From Sphingobium psychrophilum (lineage in GTDB: Bacteria > Pseudomonadota > Alphaproteobacteria > Sphingomonadales > Sphingomonadaceae), in NCBI RefSeq assembly GCF_012927105.1, contig NZ_JABBFV010000004.1:186001-250000 (forward strand): 64,000 nt of DNA, given 5' to 3'. The notes under the pieces are model-generated. The model worked only from the letters and a program-made list of their open reading frames with translations. It was not told the origin of the DNA and did no database searches. Shown in pieces: positions 28,980 to 37,458 of the stretch (the stretch's first letter is position 1; each line of letters starts with the position of its first letter). Made by a program: the position numbers and the translations under genes.

Positions 28980-29183
28980 TCAGGCCGCAGCCACGCCCTC
29001 CGCCTCGACAATACCGTCCCCGGCATAGAAGCCCTGCACGCGCACCCGCTTTTCGACATGATCGACGGGTACGCGCAACAGGACGAGGCGGTAGCTGCCG
29101 CCCAGATCGCGCTGGAGCAGGAAGCCGGCTTCGTCGCGCAGCAACCTGCCGGTTTCATTCACGCCAGCGCCAATCTCGGTCAT
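28980..29183 (-). CDS. DUF5818 domain small protein
   Basis: A 67-residue protein fitting the DUF5818 family found in sphingomonads: NETGRLLRDEAGFLLQRDLGG, then YRLVLLRVPVDHVEKRVRVQGFYAGDG. No signal peptide or membrane segment. It lies 4 bases downstream of the DUF1328 gene stop on the same strand, so the two form a unit controlled by the EcfG-type promoter at 29414-29438. Role unknown, presumably stress-related from the promoter. Confidence 0.72.
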   Translation of the reverse strand: MTEIGAGVNETGRLLRDEAGFLLQRDLGGSYRLVLLRVPVDHVEKRVRVQGFYAGDGIVEAEGVAAA

Positions 29184-29187
29184 CGCG

Positions 29188-29373
29188 TCAGTCTATCGCG
29201 TCCTTGATACCCTTGCCAGCCAATAGTCCAAGCACGAGAAACAGGACGAACACCGCGATCGCGATGAAGAACAGGATCTTGGCGATGCCGACGAACGTGC
29301 CGGCCGCGCCGCCGAAGCCGAGCAGCGCCAACACGGCCGCAATGACGAGGGAGATGAGGGCGAGCTTGAGCAT
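29188..29373 (-). CDS. DUF1328 (YtjA-type) small membrane protein
   Basis: A 61-residue membrane peptide with two helices, [20 protein letters not shown] and [20 protein letters not shown], separated by [13 protein letters not shown]. This matches the DUF1328/YtjA family, small stress-linked membrane proteins. The ATG at 29373 follows GGACTTCCC. The EcfG-type promoter ends about 40 bases upstream, so induction in the general stress response is predicted. DUF5818 is immediately downstream. Confidence 0.92.
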   Translation of the reverse strand: MLKLALISLVIAAVLALLGFGGAAGTFVGIAKILFFIAIAVFVLFLVLGLLAGKGIKDAID

Positions 29374-29413
29374 GGGAAGTCCTTTCGTTTCGTGTCCGGT
29401 CTATGCCAGCATC

Positions 29414-29438
29414 AACAGACGGCGACGGCGCTTGTTCC
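29414..29438 (-). promoter_or_regulatory. EcfG-type promoter for DUF1328-DUF5818
   Basis: On the minus strand GGAAC, 16 bases, then TGTT (positions 29438 to 29414), close to the alphaproteobacterial EcfG consensus GGAAC-N16/17-CGTT. It is 40 bases before the DUF1328 ATG. The same TGTT variant occurs before nepR. Confidence 0.65.
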
Positions 29439-29548
29439 GCCAGCTCGCAACTATGGATAACGCAGGATTAAGGTTCATTCTCAGACAGTTGAATGAACAA
29501 TCGCGCCTGATCGGCCGTTCTTCCCTCGCCGCATCAAAGGAGAAGGCG

Positions 29549-29998
29549 ATGTCGAACAATCATGCCATCAGCAAGCTGGACGACCTGATCACGACCCTGA
29601 TCGATAGCGTGAAAGGCTATGAACATAGCGCCGACAAGGTAAAGTCGGAGGCGTTCCAGAGTCTGTTCCGCGATCTGGCGGCCGAACGCGCCAAGGCGGT
29701 CGAGCTGTTGCAGGCGCGCAGCTGGGCGCTGGGCGGCAAGCCCAACGAGTTCGGCTCTGTGGCGGGCACCGTCCACCGCCGGATGGAGGATATCTTCGTG
29801 GCGCTGGGTGGCGGCGACAAGGCCGTGATCCAGGCCATCGACCGCGGCGAGGATTATCTGCGCGAAGAGTTTGAGCGCGTGCTCAAGGACGAAGCGATAG
29901 ACGCCGAAACGCAGGATGTAGTGCGCCGCGCCCATGAATCCGTCGCGCATGGCCATATCGTCGTGAACGGGTTGAAGGACCAACTCGCCACCGCCTAA
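29549..29998 (+). CDS. PA2169-family (DUF2383) four-helix-bundle protein
   Basis: A 149-residue soluble helical protein. It matches the DUF2383/PA2169 family, which is ferritin-like: LDDLITTLIDSVKGYEHSADKV, then FQSLFRDLAAERAKAVELLQ, VAGTVHRRMEDIFVALGGGD and IDRGEDYLREEFERVL. Glutamates and histidines in these helices could bind metal. The ATG at 29549 has AAAGGAGAA 5-6 bases upstream; a longer frame from 29204 is antisense to DUF1328. It faces away from the DUF1328 pair, and like them may be a stress protein. No EcfG motif is visible directly in front of it. Confidence 0.85.
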   Translation: MSNNHAISKLDDLITTLIDSVKGYEHSADKVKSEAFQSLFRDLAAERAKAVELLQARSWALGGKPNEFGSVAGTVHRRMEDIFVALGGGDKAVIQAIDRGEDYLREEFERVLKDEAIDAETQDVVRRAHESVAHGHIVVNGLKDQLATA

Positions 29999-30002
29999 GC
30001 GA

Positions 30003-31001
30003 TCAGACCCAGCCTTCCAGCACCTGGTTCGGCGGTCGATGGCCATCGACCCAGGTGCGGATGTTGGCGATCACCCGCGCGCCGGTCGCATCGCGCCCCT
30101 CGAAGGTTGCAGAACCCATATGCGGCAGCAGCACGACGTTGGCCAGCGCCAGCAGCCGCGGATCGACCGCCGGCTCATGGGTATAAACGTCAAAGCCTGC
30201 ACCGGCGATCCGCCCTTCGTCCAGCGCCGCGATCAGCGTCTGTTCGTCGGTAATTTCCGCGCGCGACGTGTTGATCAGATAGGCGTGCGGCGGCATCAGC
30301 CCGATCCGCCGCGCGTCGATCACTCCGCGGCTGTCGGCGTTCAGCGGGCAATGGATCGACACGATATCGCTACCTTTCAGCAGCGCGTCCAGGTCGCCAT
30401 GCCATTCCGCCTCCAGCTCCTGCTCCACTTCAAAGGGCAGGCGATGGCGATTATGATAGGCGATCGACAGGCCAAAGGCGCGGGCGCGGCGCGCGACGGC
30501 GCGACCGATCCGCCCCATGCCGATGATGCCCAGCTTCTTGCCGCCGATGCGGTGGCCCAGCATCCCCGAAGGGCTCCAGCCGCGCCATTCGCCGGTACGG
30601 ACCAGCTTTTCCCCCTCGGCCAGGCGGCGCGGCACCGACAGGATCAGCGCCATCGTCATGTCGGCCGTGTCCTCGGTCAGGACGCCGGGCGTATTGGTGA
30701 CGATGATCCCCTTCGCCCGCGCAGCCGACAGGTCGATATGATCGACCCCGCTGCCGAAGCTGGCGATCAGTTGCAGCCGTTCCGGCGCGGACGCCAGCAG
30801 CCCGGCGTCGATCTGGTCACTAATACACGGCACCAGCACGTCGCACTGGGCCATGGCGCGGGCAAGGTCGGTGCGGTTCATCGCGACATCGCCGATATTG
30901 AAGCTGGCATCGAACAATTCGGCCATGCGCGCCTCCACATTGGGGGGCAGGCGGCGCGTGACGATGACGCGCGGCTTTGCGGGACGCGGTTTTCTGGCCA
31001 T
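30003..31001 (-). CDS. D-isomer 2-hydroxyacid dehydrogenase (glyoxylate/hydroxypyruvate reductase type)
   Basis: A 332-residue NAD(P)-dependent oxidoreductase. The Rossmann motif is LGIIGMGRIGRAVARRA at about residues 155-171; the substrate-binding glycine loop is FGSGVDHIDL, the catalytic arginine in INTSRAEITDEQT, the glutamate in YTHEPAVDP and the histidine in LLPHMGSAT. Such enzymes reduce glyoxylate, hydroxypyruvate or phenylpyruvate-like acids. The start is the ATG at 31001 (MARKPRPAKP); the frame continues to 31037 without support. It is a single gene convergent with the four-helix protein gene. Confidence 0.9.
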   Translation of the reverse strand: MARKPRPAKPRVIVTRRLPPNVEARMAELFDASFNIGDVAMNRTDLARAMAQCDVLVPCISDQIDAGLLASAPERLQLIASFGSGVDHIDLSAARAKGIIVTNTPGVLTEDTADMTMALILSVPRRLAEGEKLVRTGEWRGWSPSGMLGHRIGGKKLGIIGMGRIGRAVARRARAFGLSIAYHNRHRLPFEVEQELEAEWHGDLDALLKGSDIVSIHCPLNADSRGVIDARRIGLMPPHAYLINTSRAEITDEQTLIAALDEGRIAGAGFDVYTHEPAVDPRLLALANVVLLPHMGSATFEGRDATGARVIANIRTWVDGHRPPNQVLEGWV

Positions 31002-31141
31002 GACCAAGCCGCTATGCCCGCCCGCGCCGCCGGTCAAGCGGATATGGCGACTGGCAGCGCAATCGGCGACATCAACGCTTGTCGGGGCGGGCCGTGCGGG
31101 CGTATGGGAAAGCCATGGGTGACATGGAATTTAGGTCTGGA

Positions 31142-31612
31142 ATGAAGCGTCTTTTGCTGGCCGCTGGCGTGGTCGCGTCCTTGACGACGGCGGGCACGGC
31201 GCTGGCCGGGCCGAGCAAGCCGGTCCCCTATTGGGCGTCGCTGTCGCAGGATGAGGCGCGGATGCGCGTCGGGCCGAGCCTGGATTACCCGTCCAACTGG
31301 ATATACCGCCGCCGCGACCTGCCGGTGAAGGTGGTTCAGGTGCTGGGCCTGTGGCGCAAGGTGGAAGACCCCGATGGCGCGCGGGGCTGGATGCATGTCC
31401 GCCTGCTCAGCGACACGCCGACAGCGATCGTCCGGTCAGAGGTCGCGCCGCTGCGCGAATCGCCGCGCGACGGATCGCGGGCCCTGTACCGGGCGGAACG
31501 CGGTGTGGTCGGGCGGCTGGGCGACTGTTCGGGCGGCTGGTGCAATTTCGACGCCAAGGGCCAGCGCGGCTATGTGAAGGCCAGCGACGTCTGGGGCGCG
31601 ACCGGCGGCTGA
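31142..31612 (+). CDS. SH3 domain protein, exported
   Basis: A 156-residue exported protein with two bacterial SH3 units. After a signal peptide (MKRLLLAAGVVASLTTAGTALA) the first unit reads YWASLSQDEARMRVGPSLDY and YRRRDLPVKVVQVLG, and the second VAPLRESPRDGSRALYRAER with WCNFDAKGQRGYVKASDVWG. Such domains bind peptidoglycan or peptides in the cell envelope. The frame is open from 31079; I start at the ATG at 31142 because the signal peptide begins there, though an ATG at 31115 has GGGA before it. It stands alone and is divergent from the dehydrogenase gene. Confidence 0.86.
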   Translation: MKRLLLAAGVVASLTTAGTALAGPSKPVPYWASLSQDEARMRVGPSLDYPSNWIYRRRDLPVKVVQVLGLWRKVEDPDGARGWMHVRLLSDTPTAIVRSEVAPLRESPRDGSRALYRAERGVVGRLGDCSGGWCNFDAKGQRGYVKASDVWGATGG

Positions 31613-31614
31613 CC

Positions 31615-32226
31615 TTATCGGCGTCGTTCGACCGACACGGAAAATCTTGGCACCAGCGCGCAATCGGCCGGTGCCGTCCCTAAAGCAGCGCGATCGATGC
31701 AATTGGCGGCTGACGCGAAATTCGCCGCGATCGCCGCACGAACGATGCCATTGTCCCGCATCCCGGCATCCACGCCTCCACCCTGCGCCGACGTCGTAAT
31801 CTCCCGGTCGAAGATCGTCTGGCCGTTGTCGATACGCACCAGTTGGTAATGCATCGTCACGCTAGCCTCGTTCTTAGTGGCGATGCGGAATGGCGTATCG
31901 CTCCCTTTCCATTGCACCATCAGCCGCGCACGACCGGACGCCGCATCGGGGGCGAGCATATTCATCCGCTCGAAACTCTCGCGCAGCGCCGTATTGACGC
32001 TCGACCGCTTGGCCGCCGCGATCCAGTTGAGCGCGGAGCTTTTGATCGTGGGCGGCAACCCTGCAATCTCACCCGTCTCGATCCGGTGATGCAGCGGATG
32101 GCTCGCCGCCACAGGCCGCGGCGTTTCGGGTGCGAAGGGCAATCCGATCGCCACCATCGGAATATCGGCCGCGGCCAGCGGCGACGCCGTCAGGATGAGC
32201 ATGATCGCGATGATAGGATGGCGCAT
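31615..32226 (-). CDS. Exported protein of unknown function
   Basis: A 203-residue protein I do not recognise. It has a signal peptide (MRHPIIAIMLILTASPLAAA), then a body with many short strands (ARLMVQWKGSDTPFRIA, SVTMHYQLVRIDNGQTIFDR) and two cysteines near the end. It could be an envelope lipoprotein-like or transport accessory factor, but no lipobox is seen. The frame is open from 32340; I start at 32226 since upstream lies the terminator of the amidohydrolase operon. It ends 2 bases from the SH3 gene, convergent. Confidence 0.75.
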   Translation of the reverse strand: MRHPIIAIMLILTASPLAAADIPMVAIGLPFAPETPRPVAASHPLHHRIETGEIAGLPPTIKSSALNWIAAAKRSSVNTALRESFERMNMLAPDAASGRARLMVQWKGSDTPFRIATKNEASVTMHYQLVRIDNGQTIFDREITTSAQGGGVDAGMRDNGIVRAAIAANFASAANCIDRAALGTAPADCALVPRFSVSVERRR

Positions 32227-32305
32227 GTCGCCCTTATCGGCGGCTATTCCTGACAATTCGGTTAAACAGGCGACGTCCATGCCGATCCACGCCCCCGCGG
32301 GCAGG

Positions 32306-32328
32306 AAAAAGGGGGCCAAAGCCCCCTC
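32306..32328 (-). terminator. Intrinsic terminator of the transporter-amidohydrolase operon
   Basis: On the minus strand GGGGGCTTTGGCCCCC followed by TTTTT, just after the stop of the second amidohydrolase gene. It is a textbook hairpin with a T tract. Confidence 0.85.
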
Positions 32329-32333
32329 CACCA

Positions 32334-33752
32334 TCACCATTCATAGGCCTTGGGCAACGCGCCCTCGGTCGGCGTCGCATAGCGGTCACGCAGCTTGGTC
32401 TGGCGGTTTTCGAGCGGTTGCTGCACGCCGTCGATCCAGACCGCGACCGGGGCGGATGTCATTTCCAGCGGATCGCCGTCCCAGATCACCACGTCGCCCG
32501 CCTTGCCGGCCTTCAGCGACCCGATCCGGTCGCCCAGCCCCATCGCTTCGGCCGGGGCCGATGTGATGGTGCGCAGCGCCTGCCCCCAGCTAAGGCCGGT
32601 GGCGCCGGGCACCTTCAGCAGCGCCACCATATTGCCCGCCTGTTGCGTCGCCGCCCGCAATTGCAGCGCATCGTCACCGGTGAGCATCCCCATGGAGACG
32701 GACACGCCCGCCTTCACGAGGCGGCCGACATTGCTCTGGGTCGCGGCCAGTTTCTCGAAGGACGACGGCAGGTCTTCCAGACCCGCTGTGATGACCGGCA
32801 CCTTGGCCGCAGCGATCTGCGCCGCGACCATCCAACCTTCGGTCGCCCCGGCCAGGATCAGCTTCAACGCCGGGAAATCCTGCCGCAGCGCCAGCACCGC
32901 CAATATGTCGCGCGCGCTTTCGGCATGGACCATCAGCGGCATAGCGCCGCTGACGACCGGGACCAAAGCCTCCGCATCGACGCGGTTGAGCAGCGCGTCC
33001 CTGGATCGGCCGTCATAGCTGGCGGGGGCTTTGGCGTAATCCTGGGCTTCGCGGAGCATCATCTTGAAGGTCAGGATCATCGCCGCGCGGCTGCCGCCCG
33101 CTTCCTGCACGCCCGCTTCGCCCATCTCGACATATTGGAAGGCGCGGGCCTTGGTGATCGGACTCATGTCCGCGCCCAGATCGACCACTGCGCCCTGGCC
33201 CGCGAAGATGTTCGTGCCGGTGGCGGGCGCGACGACGGCGCGGGTGATGCCCGCGGTGCGGCTGATCGCGATCGGGTTGGCCAGCGGATTGATGACCGGC
33301 GCAACGTCGATCGCCGCGGAGAAAGGCGATCGCGCGCTGGTGTCGTTGGTTTCCTTGACCGCCGGCACCTCGGCCAGCCCCACGCGGGAGAAGCCCGACA
33401 TGATGCCCGGCGTCACCCATTTGCCGCCCGCGTCGATGGTCTTGACGCCCGCCGGAACGGCCACGCCCGCGCCGGCCGCCACGACCTTACCCGCGCTGAT
33501 GACCACGGTGCCGTTTTTGATCGGCTCCGATCCGTCGCCGATGGCCAGCGTTGCGCCGGTGATGACGATGGATTGGGCGAAGGCTGTGGTTGTGGTGGCG
33601 AGCAAAATGGCCCCCAAGACCGTTCGGGCTGAGCCTGTCGAAGCCCCCTTCTGTCTTTTCAATAAGTAAGAAGGAAAGCCCTTCGACATTCGAACGAGAC
33701 AGGCGGCTCGTTGGAACAGGGCGAACGGCGTTTTGTTGGTGGGATACCTCAT
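32334..33752 (-). CDS. Amidohydrolase-like protein lacking HxH, with repeat inside its leader
   Basis: A 472-residue amidohydrolase-fold protein; export is likely from the AILLATTTTAFAQ segment. In its partner the metal motif is GVIDIHSHLG; here the same place reads PGIMSGFSRVGL, so both histidines are lost. A second metal region (AFHHAVEAY in the partner) reads ILAGATEGW, without histidine. It is thus probably not a metal-dependent hydrolase by itself, and may be a partner or regulator of the upstream one. The ATG at 33752 overlaps the upstream stop as ATGA. About 35 of the first 45 residues derive from a palindromic repeat. Confidence 0.82.
   Translation of the reverse strand: MRYPTNKTPFALFQRAACLVRMSKGFPSYLLKRQKGASTGSARTVLGAILLATTTTAFAQSIVITGATLAIGDGSEPIKNGTVVISAGKVVAAGAGVAVPAGVKTIDAGGKWVTPGIMSGFSRVGLAEVPAVKETNDTSARSPFSAAIDVAPVINPLANPIAISRTAGITRAVVAPATGTNIFAGQGAVVDLGADMSPITKARAFQYVEMGEAGVQEAGGSRAAMILTFKMMLREAQDYAKAPASYDGRSRDALLNRVDAEALVPVVSGAMPLMVHAESARDILAVLALRQDFPALKLILAGATEGWMVAAQIAAAKVPVITAGLEDLPSSFEKLAATQSNVGRLVKAGVSVSMGMLTGDDALQLRAATQQAGNMVALLKVPGATGLSWGQALRTITSAPAEAMGLGDRIGSLKAGKAGDVVIWDGDPLEMTSAPVAVWIDGVQQPLENRQTKLRDRYATPTEGALPKAYEW
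33620..33728. repeat. Dispersed palindromic repeat inside the amidohydrolase leader
   Basis: Arms CCGTTCGGGCTGAGCCTGTC... (left, from 33620) and ...GGAACAGGGCGAACGG (right, to 33728) are imperfect inverted copies with a central CTTCGACA. The element stays open in the minus frame and is translated as residues about 9-45, including KGASTGSARTV. Confidence 0.8.
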
Positions 33753-35146
33753 TTCACGTCTCCCGCGCCGATCTGGCCCAGTTCGAAATCGACCACCGGC
33801 CGCAGCTTGGGATTGGCGCTGTCGTACAGCAGCGCGCCGTCGATCCACACTTTTTCGGGCCGGGTATAGGTGCTGAACGGATTGCCGTTCCATAGCACCA
33901 CATCGGCCATCTTGCCGACCTTCAGGCTGCCGGTCTGCTCCGCAATACCCATGGCCCGCGCGGGATTGATAGCGAGCCAGGTCCAGGCGACCTCATCCGA
34001 TATGTCGATCCCCATGCGCCGCCCCGCGCCCAGCGCCTTGGCCGCTTCCTGGTTCAGCCGCTGGATACCGTCCTGATCGTCGCTATGGACGATGGCGCAG
34101 GCCCCGGCGCGGTGGACCAGGGGCAGATTCTCCTTGATGCCGTCATAGGCCTCCATCTTGAAGCCATACCAGTCGCCCCACAGCGCCGCGCATATGCCAT
34201 TGTCGCGCAGCAAGTCGGCGATCTTGTACGCCTCGACCGCATGGTGGAAGGCGGCGACCTTGTACCCGAACTCCTTGCTCATATCGATGACATTGGCCAT
34301 CTCGTCCGCGCGATAGCAATGGTTGTGGACCATGATCTTGCCTTCCAGCACGTCGGCCAGCGTCTCCATGCCGAGGTCGCGGGTCTGGTCCTTTCCGGCG
34401 GCGCGCTTCTTCTGATACTCGCGCGCCTTGATCCAGGTCTGGCGGTTGACCGCCATATTGCCCATGCGAGTGGCAGGCTCGCGCCCCTTGCTGCCATAGA
34501 CGCGCTTGGGATTTTCGCCGCACGCCATTTTGAGGCCTTGCGGCGCGCCGGGGAATTTCATCCCCTGCATGGTGCGTGCGGGCACGTTCTTCAGCGTCAC
34601 GCTGCGCCCGCCGAACAGGTTGGCCGAGCCAGGGAGGATTTGCAGCGAGGTCACGCCGCCATTGGCGAGGGCACGGGAAAAGCCCGCATCCTGCGGCCAG
34701 ATGCTATGTTCCGCCCACACATGGGCGGTGACCGGCGCGGTCGCCTCATTGCCATCGCTATTGGCCTCCACGCCAGGGGATGGATAGTCGCCCAGATGGC
34801 TGTGAATGTCGATGACGCCGGGGGTGACATATTTGCCCGTACCGTCGAACACCGCGATATCGGCGGGGATCGGCGTGTCCGGGCCGCCGATCGCCGTCAC
34901 CTTGCCATCCGACAGGAACACCACGCCATTGTCGATGCGGCCGCCCTCCCCGTCGAAGATGGTCGCGCCCCGGATCGCCGTGGGACGGCCGGGATAGGGT
35001 TTGTAGGTGGAGGGATAGGGATTATCAGGTTCGGCCGATGCCCCTTGCGCGGGCGGCGCGTCCTCCTTGTCCTTGCGCGCGGCGGCGGGTCCGGCGACCC
35101 CCGCCAGCAGCGCCGCGATCAGCAGCGTGCGTCCATAGGCCTTCAT
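33749..35146 (-). CDS. Amidohydrolase (metal-dependent), exported
   Basis: A 465-residue exported amidohydrolase of the imidazolonepropionase/prolidase-like group. A signal peptide (MKAYGRTLLIAALLAGVAGPAAA) precedes a linker, a beta domain with IRGATIFDGEGGRIDNGVV, and the barrel. Metal ligands appear as GVIDIHSHLG, the histidines in VAAFHHAVEAY, MVHNHCYRADEM and VHSDDQDGIQ, the last with a catalytic aspartate. The protein ends with an ATGA overlap onto the second amidohydrolase and starts with a 4-base overlap with the transporter gene. The pattern fits hydrolysis of imported dipeptides or cyclic amides; the substrate is inferred. Confidence 0.88.
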   Translation of the reverse strand: MKAYGRTLLIAALLAGVAGPAAARKDKEDAPPAQGASAEPDNPYPSTYKPYPGRPTAIRGATIFDGEGGRIDNGVVFLSDGKVTAIGGPDTPIPADIAVFDGTGKYVTPGVIDIHSHLGDYPSPGVEANSDGNEATAPVTAHVWAEHSIWPQDAGFSRALANGGVTSLQILPGSANLFGGRSVTLKNVPARTMQGMKFPGAPQGLKMACGENPKRVYGSKGREPATRMGNMAVNRQTWIKAREYQKKRAAGKDQTRDLGMETLADVLEGKIMVHNHCYRADEMANVIDMSKEFGYKVAAFHHAVEAYKIADLLRDNGICAALWGDWYGFKMEAYDGIKENLPLVHRAGACAIVHSDDQDGIQRLNQEAAKALGAGRRMGIDISDEVAWTWLAINPARAMGIAEQTGSLKVGKMADVVLWNGNPFSTYTRPEKVWIDGALLYDSANPKLRPVVDFELGQIGAGDVK

Positions 35147-36666
35147 GCTTTTTCCTCCGCGCCGATCAGATCGAGATGCATTAATCGTTTGATATAGGGC
35201 GAAACCAGCAGCACCAGCCCGCCCACAACGATCGCGAACCAGCCGATGCGGCTATAGACGTCCAGCACTTGGGTCACGTCGCCCGCCTCCCCGCTGCCGG
35301 TGGCGCGGGCGATGAGGCCCGCGATGAAATTGCCCGCGGCCATGGCGAGGAACCAGGTGCCCATGACCAGGCCGACCATCGACGACACCGACAGGCGCGT
35401 CATGGCCGACAGACCGACCGGCGAGAAGCAGAGTTCCGCCATGGTGTGGAGCAGGTAGATCAGGAAGACGAAGAGGACCGGGGTCAGATTTTCGCCGGCC
35501 ATCGCGGCACCCGCGACCAGCACCAGGAAGCCCGCCCCGCATAGCACCAGGCCGATGCCGAACTTGGCGGGCGAGGACGGCTCCAGACGACGTTTGTCGA
35601 GGAAAGTCCACAGCACCGCGAAGAGCGGCGCGAGCAGGATAATGAAAACCGAATTGACCGACTGGAACAGCGAGGCAGGCACATCCCAGCCGAGCATGTT
35701 GCGGTCGACGTTGCGGTCGGTGAAGATGTTGAGCGACGACCCCGTCTGTTCGAACAGGCCCCAGAAGAGCGGGTTCAATGCGATCAGGAACAGCGCGGCG
35801 AACATCCGGTCGCGGTCGATCTTCCCCAGCGTGCCGACCGTGCGCCACAGGATATAGACGACCGTCAGCGCAGAGAAGGCGAGCAGCGCATAGCCCAGCA
35901 GCTCCGCGTAACGGATGACCAGCCAGATGGCGGCGACGCCGAGCGCGGCGGCCAGATAGATCGTCCATTCCTGGCTGAGTCCGGTCGCGGTCCGCTGGCG
36001 AAGCTGCTGCGGCGCGGGCGGTTCGCCCTTGCCCAGCAGCCAGGGTTTCAGCCACACGAACATAACCAGCCCCGCGAGCATCCCGACACCCGCCGCGCCG
36101 AAGCCCCAACTCCAGCCCCATAGTTCGCCCAGCAGGCCGCAGACGATCGGGCCGAGCATCCCGCCCATGTTGATGCCCATGTAAAAGATGGAGAAGGCCG
36201 GATCACGGCGATGGTCGTCACGGGCATAGAGTTCCCCCACCAGCACGGAGATATTGGCCTTGAGGAAGCCCGTCCCCACGATGATACTGGCCAGCGCAAA
36301 ATAGAAGCCGTTGAGAAACAGCGGGTCTTGCCCGCCCGGCCCCTCGGTGATGGCGATCAGGAAATGACCGATCGCGATGAACACGCCGCCTACCAGCACC
36401 GCCTTGCGCGGTCCCAGGAATCGGTCGGCCAGATAGCCGCCGATGACCGGCGTGATATAGACCAGCGACGTGTAGGCACCGTAGAGCAGATACGCCTTGT
36501 CCTCGCCGAAGAGGAAATGTTTGGTGAGGTAAAAGATTAGGATGGCGCGCATCCCGTAATAGGAGAAACGCTCCCACATTTCCGCGAAAAAAAGCAGATA
36601 CAGCCCGCGCGGATGGCCGAGCCAGGTCTTGCCCGCCTCGACCGAATTCATGTCCGAAATCGCCAT
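35143..36666 (-). CDS. POT/PTR2 family proton-coupled peptide transporter
   Basis: A 507-residue inner-membrane transporter with twelve or more helices that imports di- and tripeptides with protons. The POT signature ExxER-type motif is LFFAEMWERFSYYGMRAIL near residue 25-43, followed by LYGAYTSLVYITPVIGGYLAD and the FYMGINMGGMLGP segment of the PTR2 family second signature. The ATG at 36666 opens MAISDMNSVEAGKTWLGHP. It is the first gene of a three-gene operon; its stop overlaps the first amidohydrolase start by 4 bases. It probably supplies peptide substrates to those enzymes. Confidence 0.93.
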   Translation of the reverse strand: MAISDMNSVEAGKTWLGHPRGLYLLFFAEMWERFSYYGMRAILIFYLTKHFLFGEDKAYLLYGAYTSLVYITPVIGGYLADRFLGPRKAVLVGGVFIAIGHFLIAITEGPGGQDPLFLNGFYFALASIIVGTGFLKANISVLVGELYARDDHRRDPAFSIFYMGINMGGMLGPIVCGLLGELWGWSWGFGAAGVGMLAGLVMFVWLKPWLLGKGEPPAPQQLRQRTATGLSQEWTIYLAAALGVAAIWLVIRYAELLGYALLAFSALTVVYILWRTVGTLGKIDRDRMFAALFLIALNPLFWGLFEQTGSSLNIFTDRNVDRNMLGWDVPASLFQSVNSVFIILLAPLFAVLWTFLDKRRLEPSSPAKFGIGLVLCGAGFLVLVAGAAMAGENLTPVLFVFLIYLLHTMAELCFSPVGLSAMTRLSVSSMVGLVMGTWFLAMAAGNFIAGLIARATGSGEAGDVTQVLDVYSRIGWFAIVVGGLVLLVSPYIKRLMHLDLIGAEEKA

Positions 36667-36807
36667 TCGGCACCCTTTGCATATCTTGTGTCCGGCCTGC
36701 CGATCGGCGGCCGCTTATGGTGCGCAGCCTAGAACCTATCGGTTCGTCCTGTCAAAAGCGCACCCCGCCCTTGCGTCGAAGCGAACAGCGCGCCATCTGT
36801 CGGCACG

Positions 36808-37386
36808 ATGTTCAACGACCTCTCCTCCCCGCTCGCCCTGCTCCAGACCCGCCGTTCCGGCAAGCCGCGCGACCTGATCGCGCCCGGCCCGGACGATGCG
36901 CAACTGCGCCAGATATTGGAGGTCGCGCTGCGCACGCCCGACCATGGCAAGCTCGCGCCCTGGCGCTTCGTGATCGTGCGGCCGGACCAGCGGGCCGCGC
37001 TCGCGGACCTACTGGAAACCGCCTATCGCGCCGAAAAGACCGATGCTGGCCGGCTGGAAATAGAGGCGATGCACCAGTTCGCGCATCAGGCCCCGACCCT
37101 CGTGGTCGCCCTGTCAGCGCCAGTGGCGGGCAGCAAAATCCCGGTCTGGGAACAGCAATTGTCCGTCGGCGCGGCGATCATGAACCTGCTCCACGCCACC
37201 CATGCGTTGGGCTTTGCCGGCGGCTGGCTGACCGGATGGCCGACCTATAATGCGGACATTCGCGCAGCCTTTGGCGCGCCGGGCGAATCCATCGCCGGAT
37301 TCGTCTTCATCGGCACCCCGGCCAAAGCGCAGGAAGAACGGCCGCGGCCAGAATATGACGCGATCGTATCGACCTGGGAAAGATAA
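36808..37386 (+). CDS. Nitroreductase family flavoprotein (YdjA-like)
   Basis: A 192-residue FMN-dependent oxidoreductase of the compact YdjA type. FMN-binding residues are in TRRSGKPRDLIAPGP (arginine and serine near residue 16-18) and TPDHGKLAPWRFVIV; the dimer core has EQQLSVGAAIMNLLHATHALG and the C-terminal GWLTGWPTYNADIRAAFG with IGTPAKAQEERPRP. It reduces nitro or other electrophilic compounds using NADH or NADPH. The start is the ATG at 36808 after CGGCACG; RBS is weak. It faces away from the transporter operon, with 141 bases between. Confidence 0.9.
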   Translation: MFNDLSSPLALLQTRRSGKPRDLIAPGPDDAQLRQILEVALRTPDHGKLAPWRFVIVRPDQRAALADLLETAYRAEKTDAGRLEIEAMHQFAHQAPTLVVALSAPVAGSKIPVWEQQLSVGAAIMNLLHATHALGFAGGWLTGWPTYNADIRAAFGAPGESIAGFVFIGTPAKAQEERPRPEYDAIVSTWER

Positions 37387-37458
37387 TTGCGATCGCAAAG
37401 CTTTGCTGGATAACCATGTGGATTGACCTGCATGGCTGTATTATGGCACTGATGCACT

